From Chloroflexota bacterium (lineage in GTDB: Bacteria > Chloroflexota > JAHJIN01), in assembly GCA_018823415.1 (NCBI GenBank), contig JAHJIN010000295.1, positions 44,165 to 108,164 on the forward strand: a DNA stretch of 64,000 nucleotides, written 5' to 3'. Positions 32,521-42,202 of this stretch are shown here, piece by piece. Each line of letters begins with the position of its first letter. Within the stretch, counting starts at the first letter, position 1. The translations under genes and the position numbers were made by a program. The notes under the pieces are model-generated. The model was given only the letters and a program-made list of their open reading frames with translations, was not told where the DNA came from and searched no databases.

Positions 32521-33438
32521 ATGATTAAAACATTGCTAGTAGCGAGCGTTTTGCTGGCCGTGGCCCTGGCCGCCAGCGGTTGCTGCTGCTGCGCACCCTG
32601 CGGGATCGATTCGAATGCCTGGAACGGCTGGTTGAGCGAGCCTGTCGAGGTAGGCGAGTTGCGCCAGGAGCACAAGAGCGTGCCGGTGAACCCCGAGGCT
32701 ACATCGGCCCAGGTGGAAGTGTCGTTTGGCGGCGGCAATTTTCGACTCACGCCCGGCGCCGAGGGCCTGCTGGACGGTCAGTTCGTGTATAATGTGCCGC
32801 AGTGGGCACCGCAGATCGATTCACAGGTCCAGGGCAACGTGCAGGTAATAAGCCTGCATCCACAGCGCCCCAATCAGAGGGGGAGTCAGTGGAACACCCA
32901 GCAGGTACGCAACGAGTGGGATGTGCAGTTGAACTCGGGCGTGCCCATGGACCTGGCTCTCAACCTGGGCGCGTTCGCCGGGCACGCAGAACTGGGCGGC
33001 CTGCGACTCCGCAACCTGACGCTGAACGCCGGCGCGTGTGAGGGCCAGGTGCTATTCAGCACACCCAACCCGGAAACCATCGAGAATCTGGATGTCGCGG
33101 TGGGAGCGGCCAAGCTATCGTTGAGCGGGCTGGGCAACGCACACCCTCGTCAGGTGACGTTCCGCAGCGGCGCCGGCGATTACGAACTCTCGTTCGATGG
33201 GGATGCGCAGGGACAAGCGCAAGTGCTTGTAGAAAGCGGCATGTCACGAGTGGTCATTCGAGTGCCTGCCTCGGTGGGCGCGCAGGTGAGCCTGGAGGGC
33301 GCCATGGCCTCCACGCACCTGCAAGGTTTCAGCCAGCACGGCCAGGTGTTCACCAACGCCAGTTATGGCACGGCCCCGGCGCAGTTGGTGATCACGGTCA
33401 AGCTGGCCATGGGCGACTTGACGTTGGAAAGCAAATAA
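32521..33438 (+). CDS. Toast-rack family lipoprotein
   Basis: Protein of 305 aa with GAGGAG before ATG 32521. It starts with a lipoprotein signal peptide (residues 1-20) and a run of cysteines (SGCCCCAPCG), so it is probably lipid-anchored outside the membrane. Residues about 60-300 are a repetitive beta-strand region (VEVSFGGGNFRLTPG, MDLALNLGAFAGHAELGGL, LDVAVGAAKLSLSGLG) characteristic of the toast-rack/LiaF-LiaG-like beta-helix. These proteins take part in envelope-stress sensing. Position after the sigma/anti-sigma pair suggests it is part of the regulon. Confidence 0.8.
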   Translation: MIKTLLVASVLLAVALAASGCCCCAPCGIDSNAWNGWLSEPVEVGELRQEHKSVPVNPEATSAQVEVSFGGGNFRLTPGAEGLLDGQFVYNVPQWAPQIDSQVQGNVQVISLHPQRPNQRGSQWNTQQVRNEWDVQLNSGVPMDLALNLGAFAGHAELGGLRLRNLTLNAGACEGQVLFSTPNPETIENLDVAVGAAKLSLSGLGNAHPRQVTFRSGAGDYELSFDGDAQGQAQVLVESGMSRVVIRVPASVGAQVSLEGAMASTHLQGFSQHGQVFTNASYGTAPAQLVITVKLAMGDLTLESK

Positions 33439-33469
33439 GCACGAATCACAATACTCGAGGAGGATCAAG

Positions 33470-34615
33470 ATGAAAAAGTGGCAAGCGATTCCAGTTTTGG
33501 CGGTATTGCTCCTGGTTCTGGTGCTGGCGGTGGGCTGTGCGCCCGGCCGTTACTGGACTGGGGATGGTAACCTGGCCTGGGGCCAGGACGTGGAAGTGGA
33601 GAGCGGCCAAGTTCACGAAGGCGACCTCGTGGTGATGGCCGGCAGCGCTCGGGTGCGCGAGGGCGCCCGGGTCACCGGCGACCTGGTGGTAATGGCCGGG
33701 TCAGCGCGCGTGGCCGGGCAAGTAGATGGCAACGTGGTGGTGCAAGGTGGCGATGTGCGCCTGGAAGACACCGCCGTGGTCCGAGGCGATCTGGTCAATC
33801 AGGGCGGGTCCATCCAGCGCAGCGCCGGTGCCCAGGTCCTGGGGCAGTCAGTAGGCGGCGACACCGGCTGGCCGGCCGCCCCCGCTGCCCCCACCGCCCC
33901 TGTTGCCCCAGTGATCATGGGGCCGTGGGCCATGCAGCCACATATGGGCATGTATGACTCTGGTTATGGGATGTGGAACGCCGTGGAAAACATGGTCCAG
34001 GCAGTGCTAGCGTTCCTGGCCGTGGCCGCGTTGGGCATTCTGCTCATCGCCTTTGTGCCCCAGCACTTGTCCCGGGTACAGCAAACGGCTACCGAGATGT
34101 GGCCCATCAGCCTGGGCGTGGGCTTTTTGACCTATCTGGTGGCGGTCCTGGCGCTCATCGTGCTGCTGGTACCAGCGTTGCTGCTATTCGTCGTGGGAGC
34201 GATGCTCACCATCACCATCATCGGCGCCATTGTGGGCATCCCGGTGATCCTGGTGGGCGTGCTTGTGCTGTTTATCCCGGCGGGCCTGGTGGCACTGGGC
34301 ATGCTCGTCGGCTGGGTGGCGATTTCCCAGTACGTAGGTGATCGGGTGATGGCCGTGCTCGACCGACCGTCCAACGCGATCCTGAGCTTTCTCATCGGGC
34401 TGATACTCATCAGCCTGCTGAGCGCGGTACCCTGCATTGGCTGGTTGTTGGCCTCTGGGCTGTCGTGCATCGCCCTGGGTGCCGTGGTGTTGAGCCGCGT
34501 GGGCACCATGCTGCCGCCGCAGATCGCCGGCGAGCCGGCTGCTGAGCCGTTGCCGGCGCCAGATGCAACCCTCGAGTTGCCGGCCGGTGACGCAGAAACC
34601 CCGGCCATAGAATAA
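33470..34615 (+). CDS. Bactofilin-like (polymer-forming) lipoprotein with C-terminal membrane domain
   Basis: Protein of 381 aa with GAGGAGG before ATG 33470. A lipobox (LAVGCAPG, near residue 21) ends the signal peptide. Residues about 35-125 form a right-handed beta-helix with repeats VVMAGSARV, GDLVVMAGSARV and GNVVVQGGDVRL, as in bactofilins. A Pro/Ala linker follows, then four or more hydrophobic helices (about 175-345) and a Pro/Glu-rich tail. The mixture of an exported bactofilin-like part and a polytopic domain suggests a membrane scaffold. Likely in the ECF-controlled operon. Confidence 0.8.
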   Translation: MKKWQAIPVLAVLLLVLVLAVGCAPGRYWTGDGNLAWGQDVEVESGQVHEGDLVVMAGSARVREGARVTGDLVVMAGSARVAGQVDGNVVVQGGDVRLEDTAVVRGDLVNQGGSIQRSAGAQVLGQSVGGDTGWPAAPAAPTAPVAPVIMGPWAMQPHMGMYDSGYGMWNAVENMVQAVLAFLAVAALGILLIAFVPQHLSRVQQTATEMWPISLGVGFLTYLVAVLALIVLLVPALLLFVVGAMLTITIIGAIVGIPVILVGVLVLFIPAGLVALGMLVGWVAISQYVGDRVMAVLDRPSNAILSFLIGLILISLLSAVPCIGWLLASGLSCIALGAVVLSRVGTMLPPQIAGEPAAEPLPAPDATLELPAGDAETPAIE

Positions 34616-34630
34616 CGACCCCTGACATAA

Positions 34631-34678
34631 AAGAACCCCGTTCTCTCGCCAAATAGGCGGGAAACGGGGTTCTTTTTT
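34631..34678. terminator. Bidirectional terminator between convergent genes
   Basis: AAGAACCCCGTT (34631-34642) pairs with AACGGGGTTCTT (34663-34674), with an inner GCC/GGC stem. Six Ts follow on the plus strand and four on the minus strand, so it ends both the bactofilin operon and the LCP gene. Confidence 0.85.
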
Positions 34679-34694
34679 GCCCATCACAATGCGG

Positions 34695-36332
34695 CTATTG
34701 CTGGCACGGGTTAAAGTTGCGGCCTAATAGGACGAGCGCGGCCAGAGGCGCGTTTTCCTGCTCTTGATACCACACATCCTCGTCGGCCACGCCAAAGGCC
34801 TGTTGCAGCCAGGCGATGATTTCAGGATCACGGGTATAGGTGACAATGATCGTGCGCGGGCGGACCTCGGACTGATCAGGCCCCAGTTGCACGTTCTCAA
34901 ACCCCATATAATACAGCCGCACCTGCGCCAGCTCTTTGGCCTGAAAACGGGTACACCCGGCGTTTCTGATTTCCACCTTGTCCGGAATCAACTCCCATAC
35001 CGGCGGCGGGGCAAACAATTGGTTCACGATCTGGCGGATCGGCCCGGATTGGGGGAGCAACACCTGCGCGCCATTGGGCGTCACCCACGATTTGACGCTG
35101 CCACCTTCATAGTCGATGTAAAGGCTCTGTATCTGGCGCGTGTTGAGCTGCATGCCCAACTGGGCCAGGCGCATGAGCTGGTCGAGGGGTAGGTCAGTCT
35201 CAATGCTCTCCTGAAAGGTGTTCCAGAGGAATGGGATCTGCGCGATAGTTTCGGGACGCAATACCTGATCCCACAAGGCCCGGAGCACCTGTTGTTGGCG
35301 GCGTGAGCGGGCGAAGTCGTTCGACGTGATCCGCGACCGGGCATAGGCCAATGCCCACTGTCCGTCCATGTGCCGGATGCCGGGTTCCAACTCGAGGTCG
35401 GGAAAGGGACAATCGACGGCAATCGTTACGCCGCCCAGCGTGTCAATGAGCTTGATAAAGCCCTTGAAATCGATGGTGGCGTAATAATGCACCGGCACGC
35501 CAAAATTGTATTCGATGGTATCCTTGACCAGGGCCGCCCCCCCACCAGGATAGCGGCTCAGATTGCCCCACACATTGGCCGTGTTGATGCGGTCATAGCC
35601 CTGCGTGGGGATATAGACCCACAGGTCCCGGGGAATAGACAGCATGCCCACCGTTTTAGATGCGGTATTGATCGAAACCAGGATGATCGTATCGGTGCGG
35701 CCGGCCTTGCCCTGTACCCGCGTGTCACTGCCCAGCAGCACGATGTTGATCACCTCTGGCGGCAGGTTGAACTTGGCAGCGGCGCCGGCCGGGAGCGGCG
35801 CCCGTTGCGCGGCCGGCGTGGAGGTGGCGGTTAATGTAGAAGCCAGTGTGGGGAGCACGATGGTCGTGGGGCTGGACACCGGCAACTCGCCGGCCGGCAC
35901 ATAGATGGTCTGCCCTACATAGACCATAAAGCTGGTCAGGCAGTTGGCCTGGATGAGGTCTTGCACCGCAACCCCATGCTGCTGGGCCAGGACGCTCAAA
36001 GTATCGCCGGCCTGCACGACATAGGGTATCCAGCCCGGGGGTGGAGCGCAGGGATCCCACGGCACGGGGGTATCTGGCGTTGGCGTATCCAGCGCCTCTG
36101 GCGAGGGCGATACAAGCGACCCGGGCGCAGTCGTGGGGGGGGGTACCAGGCCAAAGGCCATCCGGCCCATGCTGCCGACGGGCACCAGCAGCAACCCCAC
36201 CACAGCTAGGCAGAGGGCAACCGCACACACCCATAGAAATGATCGGAACACCGGCCGCAAACGCCTGGGAGGCGCATCCACAGGCCCGGCCGGGGGCGGC
36301 GATGTTGTGTTCGGTGACGTTCGCTTGGCCAT
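34695..36332 (-). CDS. LysM-LCP (LytR-CpsA-Psr) family envelope protein
   Basis: Protein of 545 aa. Residues about 28-60 form one transmembrane helix after a basic Pro-rich N-tail. A LysM domain at about 105-150 (YVVQAGDTLSVLAQQHGV) can bind peptidoglycan. The LCP domain (about 195-400) has NIVLLGSDTRVQGKAGRTD, SINTASKTVGMLSIPRDLWV, and the Arg-rich ARSRITSNDFARSRRQQQV segment that contacts polyprenyl-phosphate. A LytR_C-type region (VEIRNAGCT) follows. LCP enzymes attach glycopolymers to peptidoglycan. LysM plus LCP in one chain is less common. Promoter at 36353-36381. Confidence 0.88.
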   Translation of the reverse strand: MAKRTSPNTTSPPPAGPVDAPPRRLRPVFRSFLWVCAVALCLAVVGLLLVPVGSMGRMAFGLVPPPTTAPGSLVSPSPEALDTPTPDTPVPWDPCAPPPGWIPYVVQAGDTLSVLAQQHGVAVQDLIQANCLTSFMVYVGQTIYVPAGELPVSSPTTIVLPTLASTLTATSTPAAQRAPLPAGAAAKFNLPPEVINIVLLGSDTRVQGKAGRTDTIILVSINTASKTVGMLSIPRDLWVYIPTQGYDRINTANVWGNLSRYPGGGAALVKDTIEYNFGVPVHYYATIDFKGFIKLIDTLGGVTIAVDCPFPDLELEPGIRHMDGQWALAYARSRITSNDFARSRRQQQVLRALWDQVLRPETIAQIPFLWNTFQESIETDLPLDQLMRLAQLGMQLNTRQIQSLYIDYEGGSVKSWVTPNGAQVLLPQSGPIRQIVNQLFAPPPVWELIPDKVEIRNAGCTRFQAKELAQVRLYYMGFENVQLGPDQSEVRPRTIIVTYTRDPEIIAWLQQAFGVADEDVWYQEQENAPLAALVLLGRNFNPCQQ

Positions 36333-36352
36333 TTACACTCCACTTGGCCTCG

Positions 36353-36381
36353 ATTATAGCACCGATAAGCTCGTTCGACAA
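36353..36381 (-). promoter_or_regulatory. Sigma-70-type promoter of the LCP gene
   Basis: On the minus strand TTGTCG (36381-36376), 17 nt, TATAAT (36358-36353). The start of the gene at 36332 is close to the predicted transcription start, giving a short leader. Confidence 0.7.
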
Positions 36382-36420
36382 GGGGTGATTTGAGGTACAA
36401 GGAGCATCACCGCGACCCGG

Positions 36421-36455
36421 CGCATCTGGCATTTTGAGGCCGCATCTGGTATACT
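36421..36455 (+). promoter_or_regulatory. Candidate regulated promoter of the BTAD/TPR regulator
   Basis: A -10-like TATACT (36450-36455) is preceded by two direct repeats CGCATCTGG (36421-36429 and 36441-36449) with a 20-base period, and no good -35 box. Two direct repeats next to the -10 fit binding of an activator; the evidence is limited. Confidence 0.3.
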
Positions 36456-36494
36456 ATGAGCAGGCGCTTATACTATCCATCCGGTGAGGTTGGC

Positions 36495-39400
36495 ATGTCT
36501 ACACTGCATATCTATTTGCTGGGCGAGTTTCAACTGTGCCGCCAGGACGTTGCCTTGCAGTTGCCCACTCAAAAAGCGCGCGCCTTGCTGTCCTTTCTGG
36601 TCTTGCACCGCGAGCGTGTCCATCCCCGTGCAGTGTTGGCCGGCCTGTTCTGGGCCGATTTGCCAGAATCCCGAGCCCGGCATAACCTGGCCGATGCCAT
36701 CTGGCGCATCCGGCAGGTGATCGGCCCGGGCTACCTGCTCGCCCATCGGCACACCCTGCGATTCAATCCCAATGCCGACTATTGGCTGGACGTACAGGCA
36801 TTTGGCGAGGCCACCCGGCAACTCGCCGTTGCACCGCCTCAGCCTCACCTGGAATCGGCCCTGGACCTGTATCGGGGCGATCTATTGGAAGGCTTTTACG
36901 ATGACTGGTGCCTGCTGGAACGCGAACACTGGCGCACCGTATACCTGAATACCCTGCGCACGCTCTTGACCGCACACAAGATGCGCGGCGAATACGAGAT
37001 GGCGCTGAGCTATGGGCAACGTCTGGTGATGAGCGATCCCCTGCGCGAAGAAAGCCACCGCGAAGTGATGCAACTGCTGGCCCTGCTCGGTCGCCGCAAC
37101 GCGGCCTTGCGCCAATATCTGATTTGCCGGCGCACGCTGGCCGCCGAACTGGGCGTAGAACCGCTGCCCGAGACAACGGCGCTCTACCACCAACTGCGCC
37201 AGGCCGTGGTGGCTCAGGCTGCAGTGCCGCCGGCCGATTTGAGCCACATGGCGCTGGTGGGACGCGACGCCGAACGCACCACTGCCCTGGCCCGGCTCGA
37301 AGCCGCCATTCAGGGGTGCGGTGGCTATTTGCTCATCGAAGGCGAGGCCGGCGTGGGCAAGACGCGCCTGGCAAACGAACTGGTCGCCGGCGCACGCTGG
37401 CGTGACGTGGTGGTGGGGCTGGGCCGGGGCACAGAGCTGATCGAGTCGCCGGCATATGGGCCGCTGGTCACCGCGCTGCGTCAGGTGCTCACGCCCTTGC
37501 GGATCATGCAGTTGCGCCGCCTGCTGGACCCCGCATGCCTCCAGGACGCCAGCGTGCTGCTGCCCGAACTGGTCGAACAACCAGCACAAACGCCGGCCCA
37601 TGCCGGGCTGTCGGGTGCGCAGGCCCAGGCCCGGCTCATCGAGGCCCTGGGCCAGGTCATTGCGGGCCTGGGGCATATCGCGCCCCACCTGCTGATCCTG
37701 GAAGACCTGCACTGGGCCGACCCAGCCACGCTTCAGGCCCTGCCGGCCCTGGTCACACACCTCGGCCCGGCCCAGGTGCTCATCTTGCTGACCGTGCGCC
37801 CCGAAGAAAGCGCCGCGCGGCCCATCATCAAAGAAACGTTACAGGCCCTGGACCGCGTGGGCGCGCTGGACCGGCTTACCCTGAAGCGGCTGAACGCCGA
37901 TCACGTGGCCGAGTTTGTGAAACGTGCCCTGAGCGGCTCGCCGGCCGGCCTGGCCGAGCGCCTCTATCAGGACACAGCCGGCAATCCCCTCTTCATGGTC
38001 GAAACCCTGGCCGACTGGCGCGAGAATGGCATCCTGGTCTCCCAGGCATCGGCCGGGTGGACCTGGCGCCAGACTGCCCAGGACCGTATCAGCGGCGTGC
38101 CCGCCGGGATTCGCGCCCTCATCCGACAGCGACTGGACCGGCTGCCCTCACCTGCCAGGCAAACGGCCGAGGCCGCCGCGGTGATTGGCACCGATGTGGA
38201 TTTCGAGGTGCTGGACACCCTATGCGCTCTAGCCACCCCAGCCTTTCTGGACGCCACCGGCGAACTGGTACGCCGGCAGGTGCTCATAGAACAAGACACA
38301 GGCTACCGGTTCGGTCACGACCAGATACGCCAGGTAATCTATGCCCAGCTTCCGGTCGCACGACGACGCCAACTCCACAGCCAGGTGGCCCAGGCTCTCC
38401 AGACCCGCCAGCCAGAACCAGTCGAGTTGCTGGCTCACCACTTTTGGCACGCCCAGGATTGGGATCAGGCAACCGGCTATGCATTGGCAGCGGGAGAGCT
38501 GGCTCGTCGCGTATATGCCGCCGAGACAGCCCTGGCTCACTATGATCGGGTCATCGAGTTGGGCGACCAGGCCGGCGAGCGGTTCGAGCAAGCTCTGTGC
38601 GATCGTTGCGAGGTGTGGGAGTTTATGGGGCGCTATGATCGAGCATTGCAAGATAGTGCCACTCTATACGAGTGGGGTCAAAAACACGACGACGCCCGCA
38701 CCATGAGCCAGGCCCTGGATCGCAGCGGGTGGTATCATTGCCTGCGCGGCGAGCTGGACCAGGGCCTGGCAGACGCTCAGCAGGCCCGCACCCAAGCAGA
38801 ACGTGCCGGCGATTCCCATTTGCTGGCCGAGGCCCTGAGCACTGCCGGGGCGATCCACGGCACCCGGGGCGACCTGGACGAGGCCCTGGACCTGTTCCAT
38901 CAAGCCCTGCCTTTGACGCAAGAGCGAGATGACCCGGCCAAGATCGCCCGGCTGTGGCACAACATCGGCGCTACCCACTTGCTGCGCGGCGACAACGATG
39001 CAGCCCTGGCGGCCTTTGACGAAGCGTTGGTCCAGCGCCGGGCCCTGGGTGATAAGCGCGGCGTGGCCTGGACCCTGACCAATACCGGGCATATCCACTA
39101 CAATCAGGGTCATCTGGACGCGGCCCAGACCGCGTTTCAGGAAGCGCAGTCCATATGGCAGGAGCTGAACATCCGACCGGACTCGCTGCTCACTCGAATC
39201 GGCCTGGGAGCTGTCCAGAAGAGCCGGGGATACCTGGCGGTGGCGCTTTGCACGTTCGACGAGGCGCTAGCCATTGCCTGGGAATGCGGCGACCGGCAAA
39301 ACGAGATCATGATCCAGCAGAACCGGGGGGACATCCTGGTCGCCCAGGGGCAATATGCCTCGGCTCGGGCTGCGCTCGAGTCAGCATTAGCCCATTCGCG

Positions 39401-40400
39401 GGAATCTGGATTCTCCCACCAGTCTGCTTATACGCTGGTGAGGTTGGGACACCTGTATTTGGCCCTTTTCGCGGTGCCATCGGCCCGCGCCTGCTTGGAA
39501 GAAGCCGAGATGATCCTGCAGGGCAAGGGCGCCAAACACGATGAGGCAGGCGTGCAGCGGGGCCTGGGACTGACCTGGCTGGCGCTGGGCGACCATGAGC
39601 AAGCCCAGAGTCACCTGGAGCGGGCGATCACCTGGGCCGCCGGGTCCTGGGTCACTCGGATCGGGATCGCCAACGGCCTGACCGCCGTGGACTTGGCTAT
39701 GGGCGCACCAGACAAGGCCCTGGCCCGGGCCGCAGAGATGACCGATAAAGCTGCTGCTTTGGGTTATCGAAAATTGGCAGTAGAGGCTCGCCAGCAGCAG
39801 GGCGAGGCGCTGCTGGCCCTGGACCGTGCGACGGAAGCCGTCGCCGCGCTCCAGCAAGCCCTGGCGATAGCTGACGAGGTAGGCCTGCCAGCCGTCCAGT
39901 GGCAAACCCTGGCGGCGTTGGGATGGGCCTATCGCGCGCAGGGGCAATTGCCGGCCGCCCGTGGCGCGCTGACTCGGGCGGCTTCCATCATCGAGGGTCT
40001 GGCGGAGCGCATCGACGACGAGGCGCTGCGGGCCGGCTTTTTGGCCGGGAGCGCCGTGCGTCAACTGTATCAAGCGCAGGCAGCCCTGGGACAGCCGATC
40101 CATGTGCGCCTGGCCCGGCCTGACGCCCCCACCGGCCGGCCGCTCAACTCCGACGAGTTGGTGCCGGTGGCCTGGACGGTAGACGCCGGGGAAACCGACG
40201 CCGCACTGCTCGCCGCCGAGGGCAAGGTGGTCCTGCGCCGGGCACGCATCCGGCGCTTGCTGACCGAGGCAGCCGCCCAGAGCGGTGTTCCCACCGAGCG
40301 AGACCTGGCCGAAGCACTGGGCGTGACCACTCGCACCATTCGCAGCGACCTCGCCGCCTTGCGCCAAACCGGGCACGATGTACGGACGCGGGGCACCTAA
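36495..40400 (+). CDS. BTAD-AAA-TPR transcriptional regulator with C-terminal HTH
   Basis: Protein of about 1301 aa from ATG 36495 (GAGG before it); ATG 36456 is in frame. Residues 1-90 are an OmpR-like/SARP DNA-binding region (LGEFQLCRQDVALQLPTQKARALLSFL, here in two pieces), followed by the BTAD helices to about 245. An AAA/STAND ATPase follows (Walker A GEAGVGKTR near 275, Walker B LLILEDLHWADP near 400). Residues about 640-1150 are TPR repeats (ALDLFHQALPLTQE and similar). The C-terminus has a second helix-turn-helix of DeoR/HTH_11 type (ERDLAEALGVTTRTIRSDLAAL). Such proteins integrate signals through the TPRs and ATPase; the targets are unknown. Confidence 0.85.
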   Translation: MSTLHIYLLGEFQLCRQDVALQLPTQKARALLSFLVLHRERVHPRAVLAGLFWADLPESRARHNLADAIWRIRQVIGPGYLLAHRHTLRFNPNADYWLDVQAFGEATRQLAVAPPQPHLESALDLYRGDLLEGFYDDWCLLEREHWRTVYLNTLRTLLTAHKMRGEYEMALSYGQRLVMSDPLREESHREVMQLLALLGRRNAALRQYLICRRTLAAELGVEPLPETTALYHQLRQAVVAQAAVPPADLSHMALVGRDAERTTALARLEAAIQGCGGYLLIEGEAGVGKTRLANELVAGARWRDVVVGLGRGTELIESPAYGPLVTALRQVLTPLRIMQLRRLLDPACLQDASVLLPELVEQPAQTPAHAGLSGAQAQARLIEALGQVIAGLGHIAPHLLILEDLHWADPATLQALPALVTHLGPAQVLILLTVRPEESAARPIIKETLQALDRVGALDRLTLKRLNADHVAEFVKRALSGSPAGLAERLYQDTAGNPLFMVETLADWRENGILVSQASAGWTWRQTAQDRISGVPAGIRALIRQRLDRLPSPARQTAEAAAVIGTDVDFEVLDTLCALATPAFLDATGELVRRQVLIEQDTGYRFGHDQIRQVIYAQLPVARRRQLHSQVAQALQTRQPEPVELLAHHFWHAQDWDQATGYALAAGELARRVYAAETALAHYDRVIELGDQAGERFEQALCDRCEVWEFMGRYDRALQDSATLYEWGQKHDDARTMSQALDRSGWYHCLRGELDQGLADAQQARTQAERAGDSHLLAEALSTAGAIHGTRGDLDEALDLFHQALPLTQERDDPAKIARLWHNIGATHLLRGDNDAALAAFDEALVQRRALGDKRGVAWTLTNTGHIHYNQGHLDAAQTAFQEAQSIWQELNIRPDSLLTRIGLGAVQKSRGYLAVALCTFDEALAIAWECGDRQNEIMIQQNRGDILVAQGQYASARAALESALAHSRESGFSHQSAYTLVRLGHLYLALFAVPSARACLEEAEMILQGKGAKHDEAGVQRGLGLTWLALGDHEQAQSHLERAITWAAGSWVTRIGIANGLTAVDLAMGAPDKALARAAEMTDKAAALGYRKLAVEARQQQGEALLALDRATEAVAALQQALAIADEVGLPAVQWQTLAALGWAYRAQGQLPAARGALTRAASIIEGLAERIDDEALRAGFLAGSAVRQLYQAQAALGQPIHVRLARPDAPTGRPLNSDELVPVAWTVDAGETDAALLAAEGKVVLRRARIRRLLTEAAAQSGVPTERDLAEALGVTTRTIRSDLAALRQTGHDVRTRGT

Positions 40401-40414
40401 AACGCCCCTACACC

Positions 40415-40448
40415 AAAAAACGACCGGCGAGTGGATGCTCGCTGGTCG
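40415..40448 (-). terminator. Rho-independent terminator of the SecG-binding-protein operon
   Basis: On the minus strand an 11-bp stem (40421-40431 with 40438-40448) is followed by TTTTTT (40420-40415). It follows the stop of the gene at 40543 and is convergent with the regulator gene. Confidence 0.8.
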
Positions 40449-40542
40449 ATCTGATCAGGAAAGGGTAATCCAGCCGAATCCCCCTCCCGGCGGACATGGT
40501 CCGGCCCCTGCGAGGCCGGCGAGGGGCGTTGGGCGCAGGCGA

Positions 40543-42201
40543 CTAGCGCACCCGGCTCTGCTCTTGGATCATCACGCGCCGGGTTTTGATGTACCAGTCG
40601 GCAATGTGACGGAACCGGTCGGCCGGCTCAATGAGCGGGCTGATGTGGACGTTTCTTACCTCCCGGTCCACGCCATAGTGATAGAGCGGATAGTAGAGCA
40701 GCAGTGATGGCACCTGGTCGGCGAACACGGTTTGAAACTGCAAATACAGAGCCAGACGCTCTTCGCGGTTCGTGGTCAGACGCGCCTGTTCCAGGGCTTC
40801 GCTGGCATCACGATTAACCCAACTGGCATAATTCTGACCGGTGCCGGTGATCTGCGTCGAGTGCCACCACGGGTAGGCATCAGGGTCCACCGGCATCTGC
40901 TCCCAGGCCAGCAACACCGAATCGAACCGGCGCGGGGGAAGATAATCCTGCACCAACTCGGTCCAGCCGGTAGTTTCGGGATACGCCCGCACGCCGACCT
41001 GCGCCCACTGACGGCTGATCTCAGAGATGATAGCGGTGTGCAGGGGATCGTTGTTGGTACTGAGAGTGAACTCGAGCTTTTCGCCATCCCGGTCCCGAAT
41101 CCCATCGTCGTCGGTATCTTGCCACCCGGCGGCCTGGAGCAAATCGCGGGCCCGGGCCGGGTCATACGGGTACTGGCGAACGGTGGGGTCATAGGCCCAG
41201 GAATTAGGCATGATGGGGCTATGGGCCACAATGCCCTGGCCGTCCAGCACATCGTCGATGAGCTTTTGGCGATCCAGGGCATAGAGCAACGCCTGGCGCA
41301 CCTCGGGCTCCTGAAAGATCGGGTCGCGCAGGTTCAGATAGACGACGCGATAGCCCGAGAGTCGGGTGGTATAGACCTGCAGATTCTCCAGCGTGCGAGC
41401 GGCAGCCAGGTCTTTGATGGGCACCCGCGAGACGCCCAGGATTTCGCCACGCCGATAGGCCGCCAGCACGCTGTCATAGTCGGGGTAAAAGCGAAACTCG
41501 ACCTTGGTGATATAGGGGTGCTGTCCATAATAGCCGTCATAGGCTTCCAGGAGGATGTGGTCAGCGGCCACTTCTTTGATCTTGTAGATGCCCGTGCCCA
41601 CGGGATGAGTGCTAAAGGCCGACTGATCCAGGTCGGCCACCGGGATGTCACCCAACAGGTGCTTGGGCACAATGCCCAGGGTGGTGTGTTCCAGGAACGG
41701 GGCATAAGGCTCGGGCAAGGTAAAGCGCACCGTCAGGTCATCGATCTGCTCGACCCTGACGTTTTGCCAGGCTCGAATGAGGGATTCGCTGCCCGCAAAG
41801 GCCGGGGTGTGAATGACGCCGGTGGTAAAGACCACGTCGGCCGCGCTAAAAGTATGGCCATCGTGCCAGCGAATGTCGGACCGCAGGAAAAAAGTGTACT
41901 GCCGCTCGTCCGCGGACACCTGCCAGCGATCGGCCAGGTCTGGCACGATCTCGCCGCGCTCGTTGATACGCGTCAGGCCGTTAAAGACCAGGGCGCAGAT
42001 GTCCCGGTCCACGCTGTAAAGGTCAGCGTATAGCGGGTTGATGGCGCGGGGATTGCCAGCCAGCCCCTCGATATACGTGCCCCCCACATCGGGGATGTCT
42101 TCTGTGCTGACGGTATACCCCAGGTAGACCAGGAGCGCTCCAATGAGGAGCGCCCCAACAAAGGCCAATACCAGGGGCCAGCGCATGCGCCGGCCAACCA
42201 T
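40543..42201 (-). CDS. Membrane-anchored ABC transporter solute-binding protein, family 5 (peptide/nickel type)
   Basis: Protein of 552 aa. ATG 42201 overlaps the secG end; the frame upstream is the shadow of secG. The first 25 residues are a single membrane helix without lipobox (MRWPLVLAFVGALLIGALLVYLG in two pieces), so the protein is anchored and not lipidated. The SBP_bac_5 fold follows, with GLAGNPRAINPLYA near 40, VPDLADRWQVSADERQYTF near 80 and TGIYKIKEVAADHILLEAYDGY near 220. Members bind oligopeptides, nickel or other solutes. No permease or ATPase gene is adjacent, so the transport partners are elsewhere. Confidence 0.85.
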   Translation of the reverse strand: MVGRRMRWPLVLAFVGALLIGALLVYLGYTVSTEDIPDVGGTYIEGLAGNPRAINPLYADLYSVDRDICALVFNGLTRINERGEIVPDLADRWQVSADERQYTFFLRSDIRWHDGHTFSAADVVFTTGVIHTPAFAGSESLIRAWQNVRVEQIDDLTVRFTLPEPYAPFLEHTTLGIVPKHLLGDIPVADLDQSAFSTHPVGTGIYKIKEVAADHILLEAYDGYYGQHPYITKVEFRFYPDYDSVLAAYRRGEILGVSRVPIKDLAAARTLENLQVYTTRLSGYRVVYLNLRDPIFQEPEVRQALLYALDRQKLIDDVLDGQGIVAHSPIMPNSWAYDPTVRQYPYDPARARDLLQAAGWQDTDDDGIRDRDGEKLEFTLSTNNDPLHTAIISEISRQWAQVGVRAYPETTGWTELVQDYLPPRRFDSVLLAWEQMPVDPDAYPWWHSTQITGTGQNYASWVNRDASEALEQARLTTNREERLALYLQFQTVFADQVPSLLLYYPLYHYGVDREVRNVHISPLIEPADRFRHIADWYIKTRRVMIQEQSRVR

Positions 42202-42202
42202 G

